A DNA stretch of 64,000 bases from Nomia melanderi (GCF_051020985.1 NC_135008.1:9486001-9550000); one strand, 5' to 3'; positions 1 to 13,639 are shown, numbered from the stretch's first letter. The notes: a model not told the origin generated them from the sequence alone. Numbers and translations are program-made.

Positions 1-909
1 AACAGTCTTTAGTATCAAGGATCTACAGTGATTTCTATACGAATCGTCGGAGAGGAAAGAATAGAAGGAATTCGATGAAATAGAAAGTGCATCTAGTTCT
101 CTTTTTACACGAATCTTCTTTAAATGATGTTTGATAAAACTTCTGAAAACCTGATATATCTAATATACCTGAATTTTTACAAAGAGCTTCATTTTACATA
201 AAAACAATGTTCGCGAGAGATTTTTAGCGATGCGAAGGTAACGTTGCAAAATCTGCAAAAACGTTTTATTATTTTAGTGTCACTGCTTGTCATTTCTGAA
301 ACTTTTATGTTCTGATTGGTTCGAAATTATATTGATAGCTTCATTTTGCGTAGGAAAAATATTTACAAGAAGAACTTGTGATAATTTTGAAGTTAAAACA
401 GAAAATTTTATGAAAGAACGTTTTACCATTGAAGTATTTTCTATGATACCAATACTACGTGGACTGAAAGTACATATAATAGCAATGACTAGAAACAGGA
501 TAAATTAGACGTTCAATGCATGACTTAAGATATGTACAGCAAATATATCGCCCTCCAAAGTTGGTAAACGATAGAGCAGGTTCCAGTTCGAAAGGGCGAA
601 CTGTACTTGGGTATCTTAAGCCTTTGTCGAATCTGTTTTGTCTCTCGTCGGTGATGTTTTCAGTCTGTGGTCTGCATTGCAGTCTGTTGGTAATATTGTA
701 AATGATAGATGAATAGTATCGCGTAATTTTCGAACGCGACATAAAAATTTACACTAAATAGCTGGTACATCCCGTCACACATCGGTGATTAAATATTCTC
801 AAACATGTGTTTACAGATATGGCATTTTATCATTCCTCGATTTCTGTTGTTGCAGCTGGTAATGTATAGATGTCGTTATTCTACTCACGGTATATGTATA
901 TAAGAGTGG
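1..909. other. AT-rich intergenic or intronic DNA, nothing recognised
   Basis: No exon with paired splice signals and a sustained reading frame is visible on either strand. The short open frames here have no recognisable domain and are of a length expected by chance. The stretch ends at the inverted-repeat element that starts at 910. Confidence 0.5.
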
Positions 910-1096
910 TTAAAATTTTTAACATTTGATTTTTATATAAGATCAAGGACGGGCATTTTATTCTCGTGCCATTTAAAACTCTGCAACGACACATAATACG
1001 AGAAAATATTTTTAATACTTTAAAAGAGTTTTAAACGCCATGAAAGTAAAATATTTGTCCTTGATCTTATATGAAAATTAAACGTCAAAAATTTAA
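910..1096. mobile_element. TTAA-flanked inverted-repeat MITE
   Basis: The two halves are imperfect inverted copies of each other over about 70 bp. The arm around 933-945 reads TATAAGATCAAGGAC and its reverse complement lies at about 1057-1071. The similarity runs outward to TTAA at 910-913 and TTAA at 1093-1096, leaving an unpaired centre of roughly 40 bp. There is no coding capacity. Size, terminal inverted repeats and TTAA flanks fit a non-autonomous DNA transposon, most likely of the piggyBac type, which duplicates TTAA on insertion. The transcript could fold into a long hairpin. The superfamily is inferred from the TTAA flanks alone. Confidence 0.6.
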
Positions 1097-3160
1097 ACGA
1101 CGGATATTTAAATACATTATTAATATTTTAACTATGCACGACTTCCTTAACATAACTGCAAATCGAAAGGGATTGATTAACTACACCTATGAGCCAATAT
1201 AGCCATCAGTGCATCACTAGTGTTTATATAGATGTAAACAATGTTTATACCATTTCCTAGATTTGTCTAAAACAGCAAAAACTAAACTGAAGTTTATATT
1301 GTATATCGTACACTAAGTTGCAAGTAAATCTAGAAGTTCCAGAGAACTCTTGGGACGTTCAAATTTCCAGGATTCATACATTAAGCAGAACAAATTAACT
1401 CCAACAAGATTAATCAACAGTAAACTATTATATTTAAGATATTAAAGTGTAAGATAATTTACTATACTTCTTTGTGTAATAACTTGGTAATAAATTACAA
1501 GAAATTTCGAGATTCCGTATTTAATTGTCTTCATCACAATGTCACAGTGAAATGGAAAAATGTTATTGATTTACCTAACATAAATTTTTCTTTTAAATAT
1601 ATGTTAAATGTACTGAAGAATTATATTGATAAATGCATGTATCGTCATATGTAAATGTCATAAAAATTTAATGAAATTTTTATAATAATGATTGACCATA
1701 ATATTAAAAAAAGAATTATTAATAAATAGTTCTTTTCTTATTGATTTCATTTATATTGTTCATTTGACCTGAAGTTTAATAGACAAAAACTTAACAGTCT
1801 TCTGTAAATAATTAAAAATAAATAGCGTTACATGGTAGTTGTTTAGAAGGTTATAATTATTAGAATTATTCAACACTTATTAGTGAAATCGATTATTGAA
1901 TAAGTAATAGATTTCCTATATTCATTACATTCGATTATATTCTATATTTAGACAATACTACTCTATTCTTACCTTTGACCCAATACCTCATTCACCCTAC
2001 ATTCTTCTTCAGGCTCGCAATTTAAACGGATCATAAAAGATAAATGTCGTAACCATTTATGAATGGAGTCCTGTACGAATATTTATGACTTTGTTTTACA
2101 ATTAGGTATATTTTTCTTATAGAATTTTGTGTGATTTTAGTATAATTACTATGGAGTTGTGCATATTTAATTAATATACTATTACATTTTGTTACATATT
2201 AAAAAATTCTTCATTATAAACGACCCATAAATTGTTTATTCATAATAAAGATAAAATAATTTATTTTATTATGTGCACTGACATGCACAAACTGTAACTC
2301 ATTGCGAACTTCTGTTAAGATACAGAATTTCATTTATATTTTATACAAAAATCGAATAGTGTGTGTACCAAAAAAGCAGATAATATTTTACAAATATTTC
2401 AGTAAAACACATCGAATGAATTTTTGCCACATAAGACTATTAATGGTATCCATAAGAAAAAATTATTGATACCACATTTTGATATATTTAGTTACTACAT
2501 AGTGTAATGGATTCGTTTCTGTTACATGGATACGACCGTTTATCATTGATTAATTATGACTCAGCTTCATTTTCATTATCACTGTCACACATTCCATTAA
2601 TTTAACAGATAAAAAAAAGTTATGGAATCCAAGGGACAAGCATATAAATTCTGAAATTATTCAGATATTGTACAAATGTCTGGCACATCACAACGTGTTC
2701 ACGGTGTCATAAACAATACCAGTCATTGTACAATCCGGATTACACGATTTAATAGCTTTGGATCATACAAGATAATAATCCTTACATAGCACTAATAATT
2801 ACTAATCATACATCTATATAAATATCGTTCCAATTCATCAACGAGCCTGAAAACAGAGTTAAAATGAATATTTTGAGAAAACGATGTTTACACACTTTAA
2901 CACTGACCGTCCAATAGGTACCAATCAAAATCCTATACACGAAATAATTTAATTAATAAAAACGAAATTGAAATGTCAAAGTCTCTAATACAATTTGTTT
3001 CTCGATCTGTTTGAACTTTTTAGATTCAACAAAATTCAGTTCGTTCGATATGCCACCGGGAATATTAGTTTTCAAAATACAGGAAATGATGTCATGCGAA
3101 TTTCGCTCGGCAGTGAAGGTGTTAAAATCAGTATTACTCTTTAATTTACAGCTGTGACGC
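1097..3160. other. AT-rich noncoding stretch with a small palindrome
   Basis: Nothing gene-like is visible. It contains a 19-bp palindrome at 2251-2269 (ATAAAATAA, one base, TTATTTTAT), which is unsurprising in DNA this AT-rich. A TTAACACTGACC motif at about 2897 resembles the tips of the TTAA-flanked elements elsewhere, but I found no matching opposite end. Confidence 0.4.
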
Positions 3161-3560
3161 ATGTAGCCGCGATTCGTTCAGATCCTGAGTGGCCGCAACA
3201 AAAATATCTGAGACGCTAAGCTGTGCGGCTTGAACCAATTCTTTCGATAAGATCGTTCACGGTTTTGAAGCTGTCTGAACGCCGAAAATGGTTCCTTCAA
3301 GTTAGCAAAGGGAAGCAGTCCGAAACAGATCTACTTCCAAATTCAATACGATCCTTGAAGGTACAGCCGACTTTTTTAACGTCCACGATTTACTTCTAGC
3401 TTTTCGTCTGACCAAACTTTGATGTTTCTACTGTAACCATTGTAAGGAATCGCTTGCGCCGTTCCGTTGCAAATATCAAAAGGATGTCGTTTCACACGAA
3501 TCGATTTACACTGTTTCTAAGATCGTTCAAAGAAAACTAACTGCTGTGTTCGCAGTCTTT
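3161..3560. other. GC-richer noncoding island upstream of the leader exon
   Basis: Base composition rises above the surrounding DNA, with CpG-containing stretches near 3180-3240 and 3270-3360. No sustained frame with splice signals is visible. It lies within about 1 kb upstream of the putative first exon, so it could be promoter-proximal regulatory DNA. That is inference from position and composition only. Confidence 0.25.
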
Positions 3561-3999
3561 GGTTGATTGACCAAGAACAACAAAGAAAATCTATCGAGTA
3601 AGATATTTTATAATAAAGTCAGCGATTTTACATTTTTCGTTATTTCAGCGTAACGTAGCGTATGTAAATTAGTAGTATTTCCACGATGAAAATAATTAAA
3701 TTGTTAGAATTGCACAATATGAATTTGGTCTTTTGATACAAAAATTCAGAGTCTTTTATATAACTCTACGTATCGTATCATAACAAAACCAAATGCTATT
3801 AGAATTAGTTATTAATAGTTTGGTATCACAGTTTTTAAGTTATACTCTTATTCAGTTGGTCATGTTACTAACCATTTTCACTTGATATCAGTTTTCTGAT
3901 AACTGTTTTCTAGTAAATGTTCCAGTCATCGATGATCACCGTGACGATCAACGTGTTAAACGGAGTTATACAGTACATCGTAAATGCTCTTCAGCAGAT

Positions 4000-5106
4000 A
4001 GTCTACGAAGTTGCTGGAAATGTCATTCATTATTGGTCAGATTCCTCCGAAGCGGCGCAGATTAGGATTCCATTTACGTCGGTCCCTAGTTAGTCGGAGT
4101 ATCACGAAGGTCGGCGTCCCTTTTTCCCTCGGCAGGTGTTCAGATGGTTGGTCGAGTAGGCCGACGGTGGGCGTCGTCGAGAGCGTCGACGTCGTCGCGA
4201 CAACAGCGCGTCACCATTGGAGCGCGAGACATCGTCGGGTGAGCGTCGAGGGCGCGCTCTTCGAATAATAAAACTGCCGATCGTTGCGTGACGAAACGTG
4301 ATCGCGTTGCACGTGCCGCGTTATGGTCGAACATCCTTGCATCTCGATGCACCGGCGCTACGCAGGATCGTTTTAAATTGCACCCCCTACCGACTGGAAT
4401 TTAATTGAATCTTCCATTATCCCATTCGCCATCGTATAACGTTCACGTTTTAATTTAGATCTTAACAACACCGACTATGTGCGTTTCACGTATTGTGCTC
4501 GGCGACGAATAGAAAACGAAATTATGAAAGCGTTGTAAGAGATATCGAAAGTCGAACGAAAAGTACGTTCGCCAGTGAGCCGCCGTTCGATGAAATTATC
4601 GCGCCGTCCTGGGAGTAATTCCTGTAATCGAAAACACAGGAACCGTTGATCGACGGTTGCAAAGAACACTTTTGTTCCGCTGAAAAGTTCAATGGCAAAT
4701 GTTGGTTCGCCTGGCACCGATGTATGTGTATAAAAATTGTTTGCGCAACCGGGGGGACGCTCGGAGGGCACATGTGTTCAGGCCAGTGGAAACGTGTCGG
4801 TATTTGTGGAAGTGGTGATCCTTGCTAAAAGTGTTTTCCCATGGCCAATCGATTGGAGTGATAGAATTTTCTTGAATTGTTTAAGAGCCGTGATGCACGA
4901 CATACTAACCGTTGCAAACAACGTTGTGCATCGTCGATCGATGGAAGGAAGTGTCGAATGTTCGATGCCGGTGCTCGAGAGTGCTGAAGATTTAGTAAAC
5001 GCGCGGTTATGCCGGTGTAATGAACATTGATGACGGTCTACCGGTGCGATGTTTGGAACTATGGGAAGATCGATTGACGGGGCTAAGATTGAACAATTTC
5101 GAACGC
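4000..5106 (+). other. Putative noncoding first exon (5' leader) and promoter island
   Basis: This is a CpG-rich block in AT-rich DNA, with repeated CGTCG/GTCGA motifs at about 4130-4250. It ends at a good splice donor, GAACGC followed by GTAAGTG at 5107. The next plausible acceptor and exon on the same strand is at 8318. Several short frames cross it in all phases, but none dominates or shows a recognisable domain, which suits a 5' UTR better than coding sequence. The transcription start is not identifiable, so the left edge is approximate and part of the block may be promoter. If the splice is right, transcripts carry a leader of up to about 1.1 kb with several upstream AUGs. Confidence 0.45.
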
Positions 5107-8100
5107 GTAAGTGAATGGTTTGAATCATGTTTGATGACTTAAATTCGATTAGCTAAATATCGATTGTCTACTGTTAATCTTTGATACGGCATTTTGATTC
5201 CTTTGTCTTAACGTTTTCGTACTGTTGGGTTTATATTTTAAAATGGTTTATTCTTATATTTTTTAAAATTTGCTTTTATAGTTTGAGTACTGAGATGTTC
5301 ATTACTGTCGTTGTTTGGAAACTGTTTGTCACGGATTGTATATCTATGTGTCTTGCGTTTTCTTCGTAACGTATTTATTTTTGACTGATAATGAGGATTA
5401 AAAGAAATTGAAAGAGATAACTAATAAGAGAAAATAAATAAACACTGTACACACTTTGGTTTTTATGTAAAGGCAATGTTCTTTTATGTAAAACTGTGAA
5501 ATTATAACCAACGCACACACATAAGCAATACCAAGGGAAGCTTTCTAGTATTTCTTACTTAAACTTGGTTGAAGGAAGTAACTTAAGCTTGTCTCTATAT
5601 TTACGGTAAGTAGTATCGAGTTACTATTATCATGTCTTCTGAAATTCTGTTAAATCACGATTGTTCTTGATCGATAATTCTAGGCTAACAAGCTCTCGGT
5701 TAATAAGTAGAACTATGTTCATCTACTATAAATTTATCGCTTAAATTATGTACTATTAATGTTTCACGTGAGATACAATATGTGGTAAAATACGAATATC
5801 CATAGAATGCATACTCTATTTTCCAATTCCTATAACAATATTTTATAAGTTTCTCTATCACGGTTCGCGATACAAAAATACATAAAGTGGAATTAACAAA
5901 AATTAATTTAACCTCATTAAACTATTCATTTTAAATTTCCTTCTTACAACTTTATAAGGACAATCTGTTTTTAATGATTATTTATTAACAATTTACTAAT
6001 AAATATTTAAATAATAAAAATAAGTCTGAAGTTTTTCTAGTTGAACGAAATACTTATCCATTAAATAATTATTGTTCTGATAATTACAATTTTTAATTAA
6101 CAATTCTGGTACTAAATATTAATTATTCATTTCAACTTCTGTTTTCTTGAATTTCGAATTTTCAACGAGCACGTATATTTTGAGGAAGACTATGCAAAAT
6201 AGAAGAATGAGATTGGTGGGGAGTAATTCCATTACTTCTCCGCACAGAATGGTCGAAGAATTTTAATGCAGTCGTAAGAAGAACGGCGTGATGTATCTTA
6301 TGACAGACGTAAAGAACTTCATCATTTATGAACTGAAATTGAATATAAAAAACAAGGGAACGAGTAAATTATTTTGTGTCACAAATTCGATTCGGTGATT
6401 GTATATTTTACTCTTCATCATTCACAATTTTTTGATTTTACGACGATGACAATTTGCCACGTTCACGAATATTGTAAACAACATATTTTGAAAACAAAAC
6501 ACAGATTCCATTCTGCGAAATTAATATATTTCATGCTTGATTCACTTGTATGTAATTCTGTTGTGCAATGACAAATATTCCTTTGTACATGGAACAGACC
6601 TAATAGATCAGAATGGTGCCATGCATAGTCATAGACCAATGTAGTGCTTCCAACATTATATAATACATCTTGTCACGAACAAGGGAATACTGGTAACTGG
6701 AAAACTTCATATATCCTGATAGGTATTCTGTAGGTTTTGTGAGTGATCTCTAGACAGCGGATCTAATTGCATTTATGGGAAATTTGAAAGTTCTAAATTG
6801 CACAGTATGCACGCGACAAGAAAACATGTCAAAAGTTAATATTAAAATTGCTCAAATACGTTAATGTTACTCATAAGAAGTTAACTTATGAGTTAATGTT
6901 ACTCATAAGAATGTTAACTTAACTGTGTAAGCTACATTAAATAACGAAGACGTTAATATCATTTAAAACTATGCGTAACAGACTGATTTTCAGCTTCGAT
7001 TTTCTCAAGAATGGAGCACCATGCGACACAAGTAAATAATTTTAAATGAATAAAATAAAGGAATTCTGTTTTCCATTAAGCTTTCAATTATATTATGAAT
7101 TTAAGAGCATTATAATATTTTGAGATAATTTAGAGTTTAGAATAGGTACAGAAATATGTGTAAAAGAAGAAAGATGTTAAATCGAGCGTTAAATTTGGGT
7201 AGCACAATAAAGACGAGAACTGTGAAAAGAATCAATTTCTCTACTATGACGCATTCAATTGCTTGTACCTAAAAGAGATTTCACATTTTTGTGTTCCTCC
7301 TGGGAAGGTCTTGACCATTTCGGATAAACGTTTCCATACAATGGTTCCACGCTTATTCTCATTTCGCAGACTTTCAATTAACCTTTCGCACTCGAGAAGC
7401 GATTTTGAATAAAAATTGACGAATTAAAATAACAATTTAATATTAAATTTTGATTAAACTGTCAACATCTGAAACGTAGAAATATAATAGTAAGTATTGG
7501 CTAATCGATTATCTCAAAATGGCATGGGATGTCGTTATTGCCGTAATATTAATATCTGAGCTTCGTCACCTACTCAAATGGTATCTGGTTATAGTATAGA
7601 TCGAACGTCCGCTTCTAATTGAATAATTAGCAGGTTCCATTTCCGTTCGACTATTATAGCAAGTTAACACAATATATGTACATATAAGTTGAAACTCTCC
7701 GAAAATGACATCAGTATTTACCAACTTGATTTTGTGATGTGGACACATTAGGTTCATAAATTATTTTATTTTTCATTCTTTGACAGTTCATATGAAACTG
7801 TAAGGTAAGTGTCACATTAACTTCAACTGTTTGTATTGATTTCTATGACACTTGAATATAGCTTTTGATTCTATTATCTTTCTTTTTCTTATTATCTATC
7901 CATTATCCTTTATCCGATGAATTACGTTCTCTCATTAAGACAGATATGCAACACTGTCGTATATCTGAAGTCTGAAATATATATCTGACTTGCTTTCGAA
8001 ATCAAATAACATTAACTCTGAAGCCGATAGTATAAAATCTTTTCTATTAAAACCCTTCGATCACAATACATTTAACTCTGCATCGAATATAGAAAGATTC

Positions 8101-8317
8101 AACATTTTAAATTTCATTAAACAATGGAGAATTATTAAAATTTGTCTTTCTATTAAAATATAAGGTTATATTAATATTTTCATAAGAAATTATTTATTCC
8201 GTAAAGTTTTGAAATATATATTGATGTTAAACATAAATATTTCAAACTTCCTACTATTTATTACGTACTACTTAAAAGAAAGCATGTTTAATGAATTCGA
8301 ACAATCTTTTATTACAG
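5107..8317 (+). other. Putative intron 1 between leader exon and first coding exon
   Basis: The stretch is bounded by GTAAGTG at 5107 and by TTTTATTACAG ending at 8317. The interior is AT-rich and shows no coding exon. It holds a small near-perfect tandem repeat at 6861-6920. Confidence 0.4.
6861..6920. repeat. Two-copy near-perfect tandem repeat with internal hairpin
   Basis: The unit TTAATGTTACTCATAAGA followed by GTTAACTT occurs at 6861-6887 and again at 6893-6920, with a one-base difference in the spacer. The first unit and its junction also form a hairpin, ACTCATAAG paired with CTTATGAGT about seven bases away. It looks like a local duplication and no function is evident. Confidence 0.7.
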
Positions 8318-8569
8318 GTTGTGACACGGTGACTATGGAAATGTAGATGTCGAAGCTGCAACAGTGGCATTCGCGAGTGTTCTTTTTCGTGGTACCCTCA
8401 GAAGATCCGAGGGGTACACGAAAACATCCAGCAAGGAATTGTCAAGCTGCGACAAAACAATCGACACGATGAATGAGCCAGATCCTTGCCTACCACTTCT
8501 TCTACCACCCAGATACCGACTTCGTGATCTCATCTTGGGGGATTATGCCTTTAACGATGATGGAGAGCG
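8318..8569 (+). CDS. First coding exon, isoform A (start at 8469); possible PDE4/dunce N-terminus
   Basis: The exon begins after the acceptor TTTTATTACAG and ends before GTAAGT at 8570. Its frame has TGA at 8322-8324, so translation must start inside the exon; the only in-frame ATG is at 8469 (8318-8468 is 5' UTR). It encodes 33 residues plus the first two bases (CG) of an Arg codon, so it ends in phase 2. The peptide starts MNEPDPC, has a Leu/Pro run, then RYRLRDLILGDYAF and an acidic NDDGE end. No catalytic domain or signal peptide is present; it is a variable N-terminal cap. The identical phase of the exon at 33245-33501 suggests both feed one common exon downstream. From memory, PDE4/dunce long forms join their common exon in phase 2 just before an F-D-V-E-N-G-like motif, so a cAMP phosphodiesterase is my leading guess. 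That exon is not in this window, and other multi-promoter genes remain possible. The exon call is stronger than the identity. Confidence 0.55.
8347..8472 (+). promoter_or_regulatory. Upstream ORF overlapping the main start codon by ATGA
   Basis: An ATG at 8347 opens a 41-codon frame ending in TGA at 8470-8472. The main start ATG is at 8469, so stop and start share ATGA. Just upstream, ATG at 8341 is followed at once by TAG, a start-stop element. The arrangement could limit translation of the main ORF or permit termination-reinitiation. The sequence shows the frames; the regulatory role is inferred. Confidence 0.4.
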
Positions 8570-11500
8570 GTAAGTGAACCACCTACGATACAGTTTTCAG
8601 GTATATTCCCAAAAATGTCCACAAAAATATTTTATTATTTAGACATCGCGCGAATGAAATATTTTTCAAACGATTCTTTAAACTTATCTATTGTTTTACC
8701 TAAGTAATTAATTATATTTTATTGTATAACGGTTTATAAAAGCATTATTCCGTAACTCGTGGATAGCCAGACCAATATTGTTTAACAAAAATGTCATTTT
8801 TATCCTTTTTTCAACACGTACAATAAATCAGTTGGAAATAAAATCTGTTTTTATGTGTGATTAAATTTTTAGAAAGGTATAGTATTTTTGTTTATGACAT
8901 CGAGGTTGATAAATTAACAACCAGGGTATTACATATGTTTTTTACAAGGTACTATAACACTAAATAAATTGTTTGATTATATTAATATCGTAATAGTATC
9001 TATAGGTTTTTAAAATCAATGCAATATTCTGTTTTCTATCAGCATGAATAAATTCTTCGAATACAAACGAGTTGAAATGATGAAGTAAATCAAGACTGTT
9101 GCGTTGGTTATGGTAGCATACATGAATAATAATGCCCTTAACAATGAATTCGAGATTAGTTTTATGCAGAGCGCATTTCTCATTTACAATGTGTATTTTA
9201 ATATTTTTTGGCGAGATCGTAATATGTAAAATCCTTCTTGTGTTAAAAGAAATTTATTATTCAAGTATTTCCAATAGCGAAGCATTTCAATTATCTGGTT
9301 ATTTATCACTCACAGGGAAAATATAAAATCTGCGATTCTACATTTAAATATAATAAATTATTCATCAACAAATATTTAAATATACTTTAAATAAACTTAA
9401 AATACATCTATACTGTACTATACTCTCTTACCATTTCTCTTGTATAGTTGCATGGGAATCGGACGAAACTATTTATAAAAATAACGAGATTATTCTTTGA
9501 CATTCTCATGCTTCCTTCAAGCTAAACGATGACACAGTAAATATATAATAAGACGCATCAAGGTAGTTGTCGAGACGACATTTATGTAGACGTCTTTAGC
9601 GGCTGGGACAGACGTCCAATAAATTATTAGAGCTGCTTCTGGTTTGTCCGAGGACCACTTAAATAGCGGCGCAATTAAACATCCACTGGATATTATTGCA
9701 AAACACAACAGCCAGTCTCTTTATAGCTTTTAGAGCAAATGAGAATTTATTTCAATATATGTACCTCCTCGTTTAGTAGTATTTAAGTCGATTCTTAAAC
9801 GTAAACCATTATGAAAGTTTATTCCTTTGCAATATACTTTGGAAAGTGTAACTATAATTCGTCATAGCTTGATGAAAATTTTTAGTCTTAATGATCATAA
9901 ATATATGAAAATGTGGGAGAAACGAGTGAAATGTGCTAAGAAAACTAAGCGTTTCATTTTTAGTTTTTTAGTGGACGCAGCAACTTATTTTCAATGTTTA
10001 CCAGATCATTTTTCTCTTTTGGCAACGGGAATCAGTGTATTAATACGATGCATGCCTTCCTCGGAACTAATTGGATTCCATAATTGTATTATTTAAATGT
10101 ATGAAGCTCCCTAGTGTAATGTGCATGTTAATGGACGTTACAACAGCCAAAGGAAGAACAGTCTGTGACGATTTTAAGTTCGAAGTTCGTGTAGGTGTAA
10201 TTGGATTTTAAATATATTACATATTCCGAAATTGTTACGACAGAACAGAAAATTATTCGTAATAAATCTTTTTCTAGAAATACAATGGCTACTCTAATAC
10301 AGAATGATAATTCGCGTTATAAATGGTGTGAATAGTGTTTGAAAGTAAAGGACAAATTACAGAATTAAGTTGTAGTAGAACAATGAGGGAGTTTACTAAT
10401 AACAAGGAAAGTGAATTAACACTAAACCTTTCTGGCTAAAGTATATAATACATCGTATAAATTGCGGATCTATTAACTGTTATTAGAATAAATGCTTTAT
10501 TCACTCTAAATGGGATTAACTGTTTGAGTTACATGCTAATAGCTGCCCTGATCTACATCTTGCATGCTCTAGACTTTTTCAATTTTAATGAATTACTTCT
10601 ATAATAACATGTAACACGAAACTGTGCAACGTAACTCATTAACTGTATTCGCTGCATTGGTATCTTTTTTAATCTAAATGCATTTAATATTCCAGTTTAA
10701 AGTCATTCCGTTAATTGAAACGCGAGTTATTCTTTAAAATTATTATATGCATCTATATAACAATATAGATTATTTTCTCGTTAAAAAAATACTCGTGTAT
10801 TCAGGAAATAGCCAACGGAATTCTTCAATAAACGTGAATACCTTGAAATTCACATCAAGTGCTTAAAAAATCCTATCAATATATTTTTATTTCTGCATCA
10901 TTATGCTGTATACTGCTTTAACTATAAAATATAGAATAAGATAAATAATTTAAATAGATAGATTAGATACTGTAAAACATATAAATAATTTCTGAAGATT
11001 GTTATGTATAGATTGAGGATGTTTATATAAATTTGGATTTCCTCGTGTTGATCTATAGCACCAAAAATGAAATAAGCACCTTATTCCTCGGAGAACAATT
11101 TCATTGTGTATATAAATTCTGCAGACTAGTCATGAATATTAATAGCAAACCACTTCATAACTTCTACCTGTATGTTTTACATGAACCAAAAACGTGGTAC
11201 TAAGTTTCTACATTTTATAGACCAAACGTAAACACCTTATAGTCTAGAGCTTATACCGTGACAAAGGGATAAATTTGAACATAGATTACATAAAATATAG
11301 TATTCCCTGCATAAAATTTGAATGAATTCTCTATCCAACTTTTCATCACATTACACGTAAATATTATATTTAATTACATTAGCTATATTTTGAAATATTT
11401 TTTCTTATAAGAGCTCGATCGTATCAGTAGTTAATACTCAATCTTTAACGAAAAAAGTATTTCAGTAACAGATGAAACTTTCTAATTTTTCTATTCAAAC

Positions 11501-12421
11501 ATTTTATCGCGGTCACATACTGTTCAAGTTCGTAAGAAGTTTTCTGACCTTCTTCAACTTATAAAGTGATTTAGTGTAAGTAGTTCTGCAACTTTGTACA
11601 ATTGCGTGTAAAACTATTACGGTTATCCGTAATGCACGATAACTGTCAAGGAGCAGTAGTCTATGTACAAAACTTGTATACGAGTATTGAGGCGACTGGA
11701 ACTCTAATTCCATTTGAGAAAAGGAAAGTAGTCCAACAGAGACAAATAAAGCAGCCAATTTCTTATCACTGAAATGAAGGGATTTTAGGGTTTACAGAAA
11801 AACCTTTCCCAACAAATTGGTCCACTTTCAGTTCGACGAGACCCATTAAACTGATCCTAAGGAATTATTTGTCTATACTGATTGTTAATAACGGTAAATT
11901 TGTAATTCGTACGAAAATCATATATTGTTAATATAACTTGTTCATACTCTTATAAATCTTTTATATTATGTATACTAAACCGCAGAGATTAAATCAAAGG
12001 ATTAGTTTTTAGTGCAACGCAATGCATGTATTTAGTATAAGATTGGTATAAAATATTTTGTGACATTCCTTCAATTTCTGAATTCTTTTGCACTTCTTCG
12101 AACTAATAATGCAAAGAAATAACTGCTCCTCAGTGTTGACTATTATAGGAAGAAGGTTTAACAAGACAGTTCATAAACTACTGGTGAAACGGCTACATTT
12201 ATCATTGCTCAATTTCACTACGGTCGTCAGTGAACCTCAGTGAAGCTATTCACCGTTTCCAACGCCTAATTTGCGTTTCAGAACAACTGAATGCATGTGT
12301 AATAGAATAATACACTGCGCTAAGTTCAGTAGCTTCATAATTTGAATGTAAGAAGTTTTATGAGAATAGACAAATTTGATTGAAGTCGGTATGCTTGAAT
12401 TCGGATTACTTTTAAAGAATG
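8570..12421 (+). other. Long intron, first part: AT-rich, no exon seen
   Basis: This follows the donor at 8570. No exon with paired splice signals and a convincing frame is visible on either strand. Open frames such as those near 9132 and 9827 have no recognisable domain and no splice context, and I treat them as chance. Confidence 0.45.
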
Positions 12422-12623
12422 TTAACGCTATTATGCAAATATTTTTACCAAAATTTAATAAAATCTATTAAATTATATAATATAATCTAATACAAACATA
12501 TACCGCTAAATTAATTATATAGTCATTATAGTTATTTGAGGTGAAATGGTTAAATTTAACTAATAATTTTAAGTTAAAATGTTTGAAGGTGTCTTTCGAC
12601 ATCTTTGGTAAAAGTAGTGTCAA
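12422..12623. mobile_element. TTAA-tip MITE, family II copy A
   Basis: The left tip TTAACGCTATT, followed after a short insertion by TTTTTACCAAAA, matches the reverse complement of the right tip (TTGACACTACTTTTACCAAAG, reading inward from 12623). Next to the right tip is a small fold-back, GGTGTC paired with GACATC. The interior shares AATATAATCTAATA and nearby words with the copy at 29105, and the right arm matches the copies at 33780 and 62919. There is no ORF. It looks like a short non-autonomous DNA transposon. Confidence 0.55.
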
Positions 12624-13639
12624 TACAATTTTTTAAAAATTTATTTATGAATTTAATCATCCCCTTTCAATCCATAATCGCCACTTCATAGTACAGAAAT
12701 ACAATTTTGGAGAGAGTTAGTGAAATTTTCACGAATTGGGAATGATTGTTGTGTTTAAAACGGGTATCCTAATACAAAGTGTGCATGATATGTGCTTGAG
12801 TCAGAGGGGACGGTTTTCGAGCGACTTTTTAGAGTGGTTTTCAGGTAGCTGCAATTCTAAGGATGCACGTGCCACATGAAAGCGATGGATGCAAGTTCTG
12901 AGTGTGTGCTGTGGATGTAAGCTTATAAGAATCAGAGTGTATGAATTTAAGGGGTTGTCTTCAAAATATTGCCAGAGGGTCGCCAGCGAAGTAATTATGA
13001 GAGTCATACAGACTTGAAGATTTTACCAACCAGCTTTATTATCGTTAAAGATTTTTTCATTACATTATAAGCATGTGAGAGTTGTTTAATTAATTAATTA
13101 ACGCATCATATTATCAGTAATCTCATATATACGACTGAAACGTTTCGAGTTACAAGAAGAATAACGAATTTATTGTAACTGTTATAAATCGAGTTACATG
13201 AATCATGAAGTTAAAGAAATATTCATTTCAGCATCATACAATATAAATCATTTTTTTTTTAGATTTAAGTTTCACTTGATGTTTCATTTTTCACTTTTAT
13301 GTAGTCTATCATAGATTAGTAGGAATATAAATTTTTTAGGAGTCAAACGAGACTTTAAATAATTTCTTGACAGCTTAAAAACTTTCACTAAAATGCATGA
13401 GCGATTCTAGTAAGTATGGATATTACATTTTTGCATTTCAACTGTCGTATCAATATCATTGCCAAATTGTTCGTTATAATAATACTCGTACAATGAACTT
13501 CGAAACGGTACAAAGTACGTGTGTTGGACATTATGATCTTTGGAAATTAATCTTATGGAAACAGAGCTATTGTCATTATTAGTGAAATTAAATGTTTTAT
13601 CGTATTATACATTTTATGACATGTCACGCTTCAACGTTA

